Notes: a model not told the origin generated them from the sequence alone. A stretch of DNA of 64,000 bases from Terfezia claveryi (GCA_015179025.1 WHUX01000062.1:122001-186000); one strand, 5' to 3'. Counted from the first letter of the stretch, positions 48,901-58,740 are shown. A program made the numbers and translations.

Positions 48901-50455
48901 TATCTTCAAGAGTGGGAGTATAGTGCGTGGGGGGAAGGTCTTTACACACCCGGGCGCTCGGGGTGGCGCTGGGACTTTCCCTACACACCTTTAGAACAAT
49001 GCATGCATATGAATGCATCCCCCATCTCTCGTAAGGAGGTTGGAACAAAAGTCTTTTCCTCCTTCCTTCTTGGAAAAGTGGTGCATATACACATATATGT
49101 ACATATATGCATGCATATATTTTTATGTTAGCATATGCAACCTTGTTGCAGTACTCAACCTTACACCCGGCATCAATGGTGGCATGAATTGCACTTTATA
49201 TGGCCTCAGTTAAGTAACTTCTTACACACTTGCGAACACCGTCTTTAGGGGCTCCCTTTTCTTCCGGCCTTTGGGACCAGCTAAGATCGCGATATCCATA
49301 CTGATAATTTGGTCCCTCCGCAATGTCCTTCCATTCTTCAGCGCTAAGTTCCTCCATATCCTCCTGCATGCCAACAAGTGACATCAGATGTACAACCTAG
49401 TTTTCTGGCAATCCGGCAGCAGAGCATTGGAAGAGGGACCATGCCTTCTTATGGCGCCTGCCAGTCTCCTGAATGCGAGCTGCTACTCAGGGCGGATTGC
49501 AATCAAATACCCTTCCGCTACAATCACCTGCAGTAGTAGTGATTGATATGGAGAACACACAAAAGGAGCCGTGGAGGATATAATAAGACCACAGATGCGC
49601 CAACGGCGCAGGGCTCGAAAGCAGCAATGAAAGCACAAACAGCGGGAGCAGGCCCTTTTTTTTTTTTTTTGAACTCAGTACTGTACTCTGTATCTCGTGT
49701 GCGCAACCTTAAGGGCCGCATGACGAGCAAACATAGCCATACATGCAATTCCCATGTAGGAAGCAGGAAAAGACCTTTGTTGCGCCTCCGTACAGAATAA
49801 GTCTTTTCCTCCATTTTCGTTGTACTCTTCACGGCTATGATGACAATGCTATTCACATCAGCCATGTAGTGATGAATTACGTTTTTAATGTCACCCGCAC
49901 CTAGGTACCCTGAATGCCTTATTTGGATGTGGAAAATTGTTTTACAAATGTGTCCTATGAAGATTACGGCTAGTGCATTAGTGTTGCATATGTTGGCTGG
50001 CCCTGCATAAGCTTCATTAATGCAGCATCCCATATGCGACATCCACAGCAGGTAGGTAATATGTTTACTTACTGTACATAGATCATCCCCAAATATGCAG
50101 ATACTGTATCCGTATACATATGAAACATGGGTGATGTCACGGCTCCTTGAGCGCTAACCAGATGGAGCACAAGTTTGAAGATACATACCTCGGATACTTA
50201 ATGCGTAGTCCCTGCCTATATCGACCTAAATATGTAATCTAAGAGGCTAGGCAGAAGAACCACGTTTAGCACCACATGGCACGAGATTAACCCATGTCAA
50301 AACTTAACCAGATTACATCTGAGCAACATGTCGCTTTGATGATTGACTATGCCTTCCACTTACCCCAAAACACAAATAGAAAAAAGTAAGGACAATAGTA
50401 CAAGCTGGCCAGGAAGAGGCTTAGTGGAAGGAGTAGAGTTGGGCAGGTGCACAAG

Positions 50456-50475
50456 AGGGGTCGTGCCAACCAGAC
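50456..50475 (+). repeat. Left arm of a 20-bp inverted repeat flanking the viperin gene
   Basis: It reads AGGGGTCGTGCCAACCAGAC and is the exact reverse complement of 53520-53539. It belongs to the dispersed GTGCCAACCAGACTA family. No matching target duplication is visible outside the pair. Confidence 0.85.
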
Positions 50476-50681
50476 AAGGCGAGGTGCCCTCCGTTATAAT
50501 TAGCAAAGTGGTAAAAGAAAATCGGAAGGAAAAAAACAATGTTCGTATAACAATGAGAATTGAGAAAAGGTAAGGAGTCTTGAGCACCAGAATGCTATGG
50601 ATGTTGACATCTTAAGGAGAAATAATAGGCCATGGTTTTTGTAATATATACCTCGAGGATACGGAAACCGACGAACAAGCG

Positions 50682-51665
50682 TCACCAATCCAAATCCTTC
50701 CTCTCCGGGCCGTTACAAGACTCTCCCCCTTTGCCTCTAGCAACATCTTTTGACCAATCATATACCCCTCCACGCTCCTTAAACCCACTTTCATCCCACT
50801 TAACATCGAGTAACGCTTGCTGAACCCCAATCTCAATGATTGGCTTGGTTGGAGAACCCCGATCCACAAACCGGAGGTATTCATCCAAAATTAGATAGGA
50901 TGAAGCCATTAGTCGATTTGGTTCGGGTACGAAACATTTATTGTGGGAATGGGCATCACAGAAGCGTTGAAATTCCTCATCCGTGAGCATAAAATCAGAT
51001 GCATCCCTCAGTGCCTCTGGTGTCGCATACTGATTATTCTCCCCCTTGACGATTAGCACCTGGAAACACTTCCATCGAAATGGAGCAAGGTCTTGAATTT
51101 CCCTGTTCATGTCCTCCTCAAAGTTGAATTTATTAACCACCGTGTTGAGCTTGAACCGAACGTTGTACTTTTTGCAGAGAGCTGCAACATTTTGCACGCT
51201 AGCTAGGTGATTTCCCGTCCCTCGCCCAATCCGCTTATTGGTTTCCTCATCAAATGAATCACAGGAGACGGCAATGATATCGATAAACGTGTGATATTTG
51301 AAGAGGAAGCGTTCATTGACCTTGCTTCCATTAGTTACAATGGAAACAGACTCAAGCTTCAACTCTTCTTTGCAGAACTTGACTAATTCACCGAGGAATT
51401 GAGGATAAAGGAATGGCTCGCCACCAGCAAAGTTGAGCTTGCGCATTCCTTCATTCTTGAGGAGGGCCAAAGCATGTTTTGCATCCTGGAGGCTGGGTAC
51501 GTGTGAAGTTTTGGCGGTGTGGAAGCAAAATCCACACTCGTAATTACACTTCCGGGAGAAATGAAAGTTGACCGAGATAGGAATAATCCGACGATGGTGT
51601 GAGGCGAGGTGGTAAAAAAGGAGAGCCAATAGCGCAAGAATTATAAGAAGAACTATCGGATGCAT
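50682..51665 (-). CDS. Viperin-like radical SAM enzyme (fungal RSAD2 homologue)
   Basis: Viperins use SAM and a [4Fe-4S] cluster to dehydrate CTP to ddhCTP, a chain-terminating nucleotide; some fungal members also accept UTP. This is a single-exon gene of 327 aa (human form 361). Residues 3-21 form a strong hydrophobic helix, a likely ER or lipid-droplet anchor. The radical SAM cluster motif is C40-x3-C44-x2-C47 in FSRKCNYECGFCFHTAKTS, and the SAM-binding GGEPF lies at 81-85. Other viperin landmarks are SIVTNGS, AVSCDSFDEETNKRIGRG, KLNTVVNKFNFEEDM, FRWKCFQVLIVKGEN and SYLILDEYLRF. The protein ends in KDLDW, keeping the C-terminal tryptophan needed for cluster loading by the cytosolic Fe-S machinery. 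A basic insert sits just before the end. The neighbouring nucleotide kinase supports a role in nucleotide chemistry. Confidence 0.95.
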   Translation of the reverse strand: MHPIVLLIILALLALLFYHLASHHRRIIPISVNFHFSRKCNYECGFCFHTAKTSHVPSLQDAKHALALLKNEGMRKLNFAGGEPFLYPQFLGELVKFCKEELKLESVSIVTNGSKVNERFLFKYHTFIDIIAVSCDSFDEETNKRIGRGTGNHLASVQNVAALCKKYNVRFKLNTVVNKFNFEEDMNREIQDLAPFRWKCFQVLIVKGENNQYATPEALRDASDFMLTDEEFQRFCDAHSHNKCFVPEPNRLMASSYLILDEYLRFVDRGSPTKPIIEIGVQQALLDVKWDESGFKERGGVYDWSKDVARGKGGESCNGPERKDLDW

Positions 51666-53952
51666 CGTGGAAGGTAACTTATAGGAGTTACAAGCTGACT
51701 TTGGTTCAACTTTGCCTAGAAAAAATCAAAGATTATCACTGGTGAGAGGGGCGAGTATAGGTAAGAAGTGTTACTTATGGAGTAGTTGCTTAGAATGTGT
51801 GGCCTCGCCGAGGTGATTGTCAATTGGAGCGTAGGCAGCAATGTCTATAGAAATATCTATCCTTACGGTAACTCGATCAAACGCTCAAAGGTTATAGCCC
51901 AGGCTAGGCCTCCAAACGAAAAACAAGATGCATGGTGCTTTTATTACAACTCTGGATGTGTCAGTGAGTGGGGAATCGTTTGCGGCACCGGATCTAGGAC
52001 CCCATTACGAATTTAAAAAGTTCTCTCATGATGGTCACCTACACCACCAGGCCAATTAACAAGGACCTTTATCGTGGCTAAATGTGATATCGCTCGGTCT
52101 GTTATCAATAGTTTTATCAAGCAGCAGTTTCCCGGTTCAGGCCTTCCCTACTGGTCTATTAACGAGCACACCTGCAAGGCTGATATCATGATATCGATGC
52201 CGGAATATACCAATAACAATCCATATTGCAAAGATCCGCGTGCTTCTTGTTAAGACCCCTCGCGAATAAGACTCTAGGGTGATTGGGACTGCTCTCGATG
52301 TGAAATACCTGGGAATAAGACCAATCTGTATGTACACAAGGAGGATTGAGGAAGAGGACAAGCAGGAGAAGCCTCGTAGAAATCCGCGAGGACTCAGGTA
52401 TAATACCCTAATTAGATGGCTGGTGACTGGTCCCTTGAATAAGGCCTACGCTATGTTGAAGGCCCGACGAAAAAAAACCTAAGCATAGATGGGGAAGCCT
52501 GTGATTAACGCTCAGGTCTTACAAGTTTTTACGATATTGATATTCATTTCCTAATTCAAATTCTGTAACCTGGGGAATGGGAGGGTAGCTATGACACGTC
52601 CTTATCTTCATGGAAGGCCTGGCGGGTTGCAGCTTCATAAGTATGTCTATATGCATAGAATTACCGTATGGGAAATTACTTTGTTCGGAACCCTACAAAC
52701 ATTACTGGTTTGTTCAGTCCCCGCTAGTTAGGCGCAGACGCACAAAAACACGATGTGGAAGAGCAACCGCTCATAGGCGGGGAATGTTTGTTAGGCACGC
52801 CTCGCCTTCCTGGTTGTACGTATACATATACGAATATAGGCAGGCCCGCAACTGGAACTAGAATTGGAAGAAAATGTACAAAGCCGATGATACTGAGACA
52901 TCCTAAGCCCAGGCATAATTCTTAAGAGTACTCAATTTACAAGCATACCCTCTGAGCGGAATACCAGTATACAGTACGAACAACCAGGGCCCTGGTGCCA
53001 TTTCTAACACAAAGGCTTCCCGCAGTTAGTGGCAGTCAATGGAAGAGGTAGTGAGACAACTGATCTATGACTGAGGACCCTAATGTGAGTAAATAGCTAC
53101 AATGGAGGGATAGAACTAGACCAGGGAGCCAGGAAACCAGAAGGCCTTAAGCGGCACGCATAGACATCACAAACACCAGTATTCAGGAACCCCATTGCCT
53201 ACATGTATGGCAAACCGAAATACCTAAATTAGCATAGACAAGTGTTGAGAAGCCTTACGTATTCAGGAAGTATCTGGGACGCATTAAAGAGGCCGCGGTT
53301 AGGCCTGCCTGCAGGTAGGCTGAGCGCGGCTCTTCTGCAAATGGGAATGATAGCCGACAGGACAAAGACAGTCAGTTAGCCATGATAATTTATGAATAGC
53401 ACTGTACGTAGGTACCTACTATAGTGACGGACAGAGGAACCCAAATTGCAGATGGTTGCGGTACAACTAAAAACATGTAATCTAGAATGCGGTACACCTG
53501 GTACCTATATGAAGTCCTAGTCTGGTTGGCACGACCCCTCCTGTGGGAGCATGAAGTCCCGGATTGAAGAGGAAATGACGAGGATTTACAGTACGTTGGA
53601 CCTGTGTCATATTCAGATAGGGCAGTCCCGGGGTTGGACAATCTATCGGTAATCCGCTGCCTCGTCATAGATTGGATGGCTTGATCAATTGAATAGGGGT
53701 AATGGGAGAGCCCAAATTTTTTAATGTGGCACGAGATCATCAATCTGTGAGGTGTACGACCAATAAGCAAATTCTAATCAATAAGTATCACAATAGGTGG
53801 GGGGAGTAATGCTACTAGCAAATATATTTCTGATACCCCTCTTTGCTTGTAACCGATCCAGTTGGTTTTGCCCTTGTATCTCTCAATTGTTGAACTTCTC
53901 CATTTGATAGGCAATAACAAAGCTCAGAATCTAAATCTGATCATCTGAAAGC
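51666..53952. other. Divergent region between viperin and kinase genes
   Basis: This 2.3-kb spacer would carry both promoters. No gene is clear. Two decayed open frames (about 52031-52253, without an ATG, and 52279-52482, Lys/Arg-rich) resemble nothing I know. The right arm of the 20-bp inverted repeat lies at 53520-53539. Confidence 0.55.
53520..53539 (-). repeat. Right arm of the 20-bp inverted repeat flanking the viperin gene
   Basis: It is the exact reverse complement of 50456-50475. Together the arms bound 3084 bp that contains the whole viperin gene but not the kinase. Confidence 0.85.
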
Positions 53953-54834
53953 ATGGACTGGAAGCAAATAAACATATTCTTCATCTTGGGTGCGTATTAA
54001 GCTTATTTCAAGTTATATAAACGTAAACTACCAACTTACTATCTGTGTTTTCTCCTCAGGCGGACCTGGATCAGGAAAGGGCAGCATCTGCAGCCGTATT
54101 CTTACCGACCCCGGCTTCCAAGGGGTAGCACATGTATCCATTGGGGATGTTCTTAGAGTGGAAATTAATCAAAAGGGGGTGGATGGCCCCTTGATTGAGC
54201 AGACAATGAAAGATGGACAGTTACTCCCTTGGACGATGATTTTACACTACCTCCAGAAAGGCATTGATAATATGGTGAAGGAGACTGGGAAAACGTGCAT
54301 CTTGTTAGATGGATTCCCGAGGACAGTCCCTCAGGCAAAGCTATTTGAAGAACTAAAGGTGAGATAATTATGTTCATCAGTTATTTGTCGGGGCTAACTG
54401 GATATATAGGAATATAAATGCCGCGATGCAATATTGCTCCATTGCTCCAAGGAAGAAATGTTGAGGCGCACCGCCAACCGTCAAGACACATATCAGAGAG
54501 TTGATGATAATCGCGCTACGGTGCTTAAGAGAATTGAGGGTTACTTCGCGGAGACAGTACCAGTGGCTGAATATTTCCGAACTCAAAAGAGATTGATTGA
54601 GGTATACTTGACTTCTAATGCCTGAAACTGATACTTGCGTTATCGGGATTAATGCATGGAGTCCTTAGGTGAGTAGCGAGGGTACTGCCGAGGAGACATA
54701 TGCACAATTGCAACCTCTGCTTCAGGTGAGAATCTAGCCTGCAATTGGTTATGTTTTGGATGGGCTCGAGGTGTCATTTTTACAATGCTAATATTTTGTA
54801 TGAATTTTAGGAAAAATTCCTACAAGCCATCTAA
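53953..54834 (+). CDS. UMP/CMP (adenylate-type) nucleoside monophosphate kinase
   Basis: It should transfer phosphate from ATP to a nucleoside monophosphate, probably UMP or CMP. Exons 53953-53989, 54060-54358, 54410-54601, 54669-54725 and 54811-54834 give 202 aa, the length of yeast Ura6 or human CMPK1. The P-loop is GGPGSGKG (residues 13-20). The NMP-binding part reads HVSIGDVLRVEI and GQLLPWTMILHYL. The Walker B-like strand reads CILLDGFPRTVPQA. The LID has RRTANRQDTYQRVDDN, where UMP/CMP kinases usually have a Gly two residues before VDDN-type Asp pairs; here it is Gln. Small introns with GTGCGT, GTGAGA and GTATAC donors are all in frame; the last two exons are tiny and less certain. It is divergent from the viperin gene, and I infer a specialised kinase rather than the housekeeping copy. 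Confidence 0.85.
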
Positions 54835-55485
54835 TCACGAATTCACAGAATAATTCACCTCTGGCGGTCCCCTTCTATAGCTGTATAATATTCATTTAGG
54901 CTATGTTCGCTCAACATGATATGATATACTAGGGGGGCCAGGGAGTTAAGGGTTGCAATTTCTTCATGCTCAAGAGAACATAAACTATGCGGATAATATG
55001 GCTTAAATAAACATGGACTCTATATCTACGGAGTACTGTACGGATACTTAGTAGTTCAAAAGTTCATGCATAGCATTATATTCAGCTTGAGCGGGAAGAT
55101 TGACCACTTTAGAGTAAAGCAAAAATTTTCTTGCAATTGGAGGCCTGGCCTGTATCATTCCGCATTGGGGTTCTAATCCCTGTATGAAATTAGGATTCGG
55201 GCGGATATGCATTTATGCCATATACATACATGTTTGATGAAGTTTGCATACCATACCTGCATAGAGGTACTGGTATTGAATGGGAACGCATAACGCAGCC
55301 CTGCCCAGGGATGCAACCGGATTACTTCAGGACTGCTAACTTAGACACGATGCCACACTCCCCACTCCTAGCCTCGAAGCCTTTACCACTCCGGACTTGC
55401 ACTACACATCGGCGTGGGTTCGAATTCGTTTGACCAAAACCAACCCCAACCACAAACAGTTACTACCGACGTGCAGCAAAGGAAT
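54835..55485. other. Intergenic upstream of the CYTH gene
   Basis: No gene seen. The CYTH reading frame is open back to about 55414 without an ATG, so a short 5' exon in this stretch cannot be excluded. Confidence 0.5.
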
Positions 55486-56100
55486 ATGGCACTCAAACAA
55501 GCCCTTCGCGAAATCGAGCAAAAATTTACATTCAATCGCCATCTCCTGCCCCTGCTACGTACAAACTCCGGCAAACCGCCCTTCACCCATCTCACACCCT
55601 TCAAACAAACCTGCTTCCACGACGCATACTACGACAACAACGCACGTGTCCTAAGCATGAATACCTCTGGGGCTATTTGGCTACGAAAGCGAGATGGCGA
55701 ATGGCAAGCCAAGGTGACCAAAAGAGTGAATGAAAATTTCCAGAAAGCCAGTTACCAGGAAGTCTCGATTGTTTCTGAAATTGAGAAGCTTATTGGAAAC
55801 TATCTTCCTGGGTGCCCGGGGGTAAAGAGTAACTTTGGCTTGCAGCCATATTGTCAGTTTGCGACGGATAGAACGGAGTTTACGGCTAATGAGAGGTTTA
55901 CGGTTGCGTTGGATACGACGGATTTCGGGCACGATGTGGGAGAGGTGGAGGTCATTGCGAAGGAGGGGGAGGATGATAAGCAGGTTATGACGGAGATTGA
56001 GAAGTTTGTGGAGGAGTATCAATGGTTTTTTAAGAGCGGGGAGGGGAAGCCGAAGGGGAAGATGTCAGCGTATTTCGAGAAGTTTGGGGGTTGGCCGTAA
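55486..56100 (+). CDS. CYTH-domain triphosphatase, thiamine-triphosphatase-like
   Basis: CYTH (triphosphate tunnel) enzymes bind and usually hydrolyse organic triphosphates or polyphosphate in an eight-strand barrel; animal members hydrolyse thiamine triphosphate. This is a single-exon gene of 204 aa from the first in-frame ATG. The signature E-x-E-x-K is at residues 9-13 (EIEQKF). It is followed by DAYYDNNARVLS, then the basic IWLRKRDGEWQAK, then FATDRTEF, and DTTDFGHDVGEVEV near the end. These match thiamine triphosphatase in order and spacing, and all key charged residues I can place are present. It lies 0.65 kb downstream of the kinase on the same strand. The true substrate is unknown; a nucleotide triphosphate is conceivable given the neighbours. 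Confidence 0.85.
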   Translation: MALKQALREIEQKFTFNRHLLPLLRTNSGKPPFTHLTPFKQTCFHDAYYDNNARVLSMNTSGAIWLRKRDGEWQAKVTKRVNENFQKASYQEVSIVSEIEKLIGNYLPGCPGVKSNFGLQPYCQFATDRTEFTANERFTVALDTTDFGHDVGEVEVIAKEGEDDKQVMTEIEKFVEEYQWFFKSGEGKPKGKMSAYFEKFGGWP

Positions 56101-56479
56101 AACAAGGGAGTTCTGTTCGAGGGTTTGATTGATGCCCGAATGTGTTTGTCGGTATACGGATGGCAGGGGAAGGATGATAGGCAAGAGATGACGGGTATTT
56201 CAAAAGCAACTAATAGACCCACTTTTCGATGTATGTAGCAATACATCGAGCAGGGCAGTCACATGTTGACTGTCAGCTTTCGTCTCCTTCGTAGACCTCC
56301 TGTTCCCGTGCCCAGGCCAGTGTTTTCGAGCTCTATATAGGCCAGAAATTTCTACAATTTAAACATGTACAACTACCTGCCTTAGGCCATGCGGGGCGAG
56401 TAAAGAGTCCATGAAACATAAAAAAAAATTTCCACAGTAGCTGCGCGGGCGGCTAGTCTGGTTACTGGAATGCAAATTC

Positions 56480-57713
56480 TGCCACTATTCCTAGTCGGGT
56501 TGTTCTACACCCAATCATCATTCAAGAGATTATCGACCCAAGCTCTGAGAGATCCAAACACCAGGCCTATTGGCTCGCTGAGATAGGGTCCATCTGGAAG
56601 AAGGGTGGAGGGGTTTGCTTCACCGATGGTAATGGTCGAAAGGGGAAAATTGCTAGCTAGCACATGGCGGCAGGACCGACTCATACGGTGGGTATTTGTG
56701 GGGTTCAGCCACGGTGGCGGACGGAGAGCTTCATGCAATCCAGCTGGCTCTGAGCGCGGAAGACTCGGATATGCTAGCCTTTCTCTCGGATTCCCAGGCT
56801 GTGATACAGGCCATCCGCAATATTGGCCGAGGCACAACCCCCAAGGTCGAGTATAGAGATTGAAATCAAAGCATCCCTAACCCCTTTCGTGTCAACCAGC
56901 CAAAGGAGGGTGTTGTGCCAACCAGACTAATCTTCGCCTAGGTTAGAGGCCATATAGGATTGATGGTAACGAAGGGGCCTGCGAGCTGCCTCCAAAGCCA
57001 TCAGAAAGGAAGCCAGGACCAAGGCGGGGTTCGGAGTAAGAAGGTGTGAATGGGGACGACAGACACTTCAGCTTACACCTGGGTGCGGACAGCTCAAGGT
57101 CCCCAGAAGAGCTGGCTACATACACCAACATCGGCAAAGAAGAATCCAAGGCATTCGAATGTGGATACCCGGTGGAGAGTGGACAGCACATCATCTTCGA
57201 TTGCCCACGGTTCAGACGCATCAGAGCCAGTCTCCTAGGTAGGGGCAAATGCAGCTGGGGAGGTCTGGACAAGCCGGAGTGGAGGAAGGAGGTGAATGAA
57301 TCCTTTGAGGCCACGGATGCCTTCTTTAATCTTATATTTCACGAGCTCACCTAATATTTGCGATCAACTATCTTGATCACGAGCTCACCTAGTCCTTCTT
57401 CCAGCTATGGGTTCTTGAGTTCTTTCACGGGTCCATTGGGGTATCTCCAGTTAGTCTATGAGTTCACGAGTTCTTTTGAGTCCGTCGGGATTTTCCTTGT
57501 TGCTTGTTCCCGGGTGAGGTTCAGTCAGGTCCCTCGGGGTCATCGGACATAGGTCCGTTAATGACAGCATTGTGCCTCGTTCCCCTTTGAAGTTCATGTA
57601 CCTTGGCAGATTAACTTGCCTTGTCCCTGAATCCACCCGGGTTTCCCGGCGCTCCTCATGGTCCCATTAACGGGACCGCATAGGAGTAATGAAATTTGGA
57701 AAAAAAAAAAAAG
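56480..57713 (+). mobile_element. Decayed non-LTR retrotransposon (Tad1/I-like, with RNase H)
   Basis: An RNase H-like stretch reads DGELHAIQLALSAED and SDSQAVIQAIRNIG (56719-56820). The motif GHIG followed, after a frameshift, by GIDGNEGA lies near 56951-56985. A tryptophan expected just before it is a TAG stop, a change a C-to-T mutation would give. The C-terminal Cys/His box FECGYPVESGQHIIFDCP is at 57158-57211. A 3' untranslated region follows, ending in GGGACCGCATAGGAGTAA and an A-run (57650-57713). The 5' limit is not clear, and nothing can be functional. Confidence 0.8.
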
Positions 57714-58060
57714 GCACTATACCCAATTAGACTACCACAAGGCAGCACGTACTTAACTACACGTACTTGTACTTGTACTCTGGTTACACGACTCTTCGTC
57801 TTTCCTATCTCCGACCTCACCCCTGTATTGACTCTTGTCGGGTATCCACCTCTCCTAGATACTTTCCCTCATACCAGGCCGGTTTTCTCTATCCTCAATG
57901 GCGATGCTGTTTGCTTCCTGGATCAAGGTACCACAACAAAAAAAATATCGTATTTCACAGTCTTCCTAAGCACGACCCCCTACGGGCACAGGGATTCTCA
58001 ATGCTTACAGGGAATGCTGACTGATATCTGCTGCAGCGAGCATTATGTTATTTTGTGCTA

Positions 58061-58663
58061 CAGTATACTCTCGATATAAGAATATCGTCCGGCGGGGGGG
58101 GGGGGGTATATTCTTATATCGAGTATATTCTTATATCAAATATCAGGGTAAATACTAAAGGTGTACATCATATAAAAGAATTAACGTGAGGTAGAGGAAG
58201 GACTAGGTACATTGTTTGGATATTAATCTTCAAACCAACGTTTGATGCCTCGCCATGTAAGATCAGGATAGGCATTTGCATAGTCAGATATCTCCTTGCG
58301 TTCTTCTTCAGTCCACCCTTGACGTTGCAATGCACCACTAGTAGACATATCGAATTAGTTTTTGAGTTCGGAGGTGGTATTGAAGGTGTATGTAGCAGTA
58401 TTGTATGTCGCGGTGTTGTGTTTGGTGGCGTTGTGTGCCTATGGTTGGGGTATTTCTTATCGTTAACCTTCCTATTACAGCTAGGCTGTTTACATATTAC
58501 CCAATCAGGTACTCTTGGTATAAGAATACCTTAGTAAACAACCTCGAAAAAATAAGAATATTCTTCTATCAAATATATTCTTATTTTGTATGGGGGCGGG
58601 GGGGGTATATTCTTATATCAAGTATATTCTTATATCACATATTCTTATATCGAGAGTATACTG
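58061..58663. mobile_element. 603-bp pogo/Tigger-like element with perfect 25-bp inverted ends
   Basis: The left end (58061-58085) starts CAGTATACTCTCGATATAAG and is exactly inverted at 58639-58663. TA flanks both sides (58059-58060, 58664-58665), the target of Tc1/mariner/pogo elements. Subterminal repeats of TATATTCTTATATC and G-runs lie inside both ends. A 41-aa frame inside resembles the start of a transposase DNA-binding region (next entry). It is non-autonomous. Confidence 0.88.
58223..58348 (-). pseudogene. 41-aa remnant of a transposase-type DNA-binding segment
   Basis: An ATG-to-stop frame inside the 603-bp element contains GWTEEERKEISDYANAYPDL and ITWRGIKRWFED-like sequence. This resembles the N-terminal helix-turn-helix (Psq/CENP-B class) of pogo transposases, with the last helix ending in an aromatic W-F. 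It stops at once, so it is a truncated relic or a very short DNA-binding peptide. Confidence 0.4.
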
Positions 58664-58740
58664 TAACTACTAATAATTCTACAGACGCTGCTCAAGCCTT
58701 GATGATGCCACTCCACCTGGAATTCCTTCCGTTCGGTCAT

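Larger units (their letters stand above)
46491..50681. other. 4.2-kb gene-free stretch
   Basis: No intact gene. It holds TTCAGGGTAA motifs at 47713-47722 and 48595-48604 and a probable non-LTR element fragment near 48752-48900. One copy of the 20-bp motif that flanks the viperin gene lies at 50456-50475. Confidence 0.6.

Noticed and set aside
54377..54625. Antisense and alternative frames over the kinase
   Set aside because: Shadows of the well-supported kinase exons.
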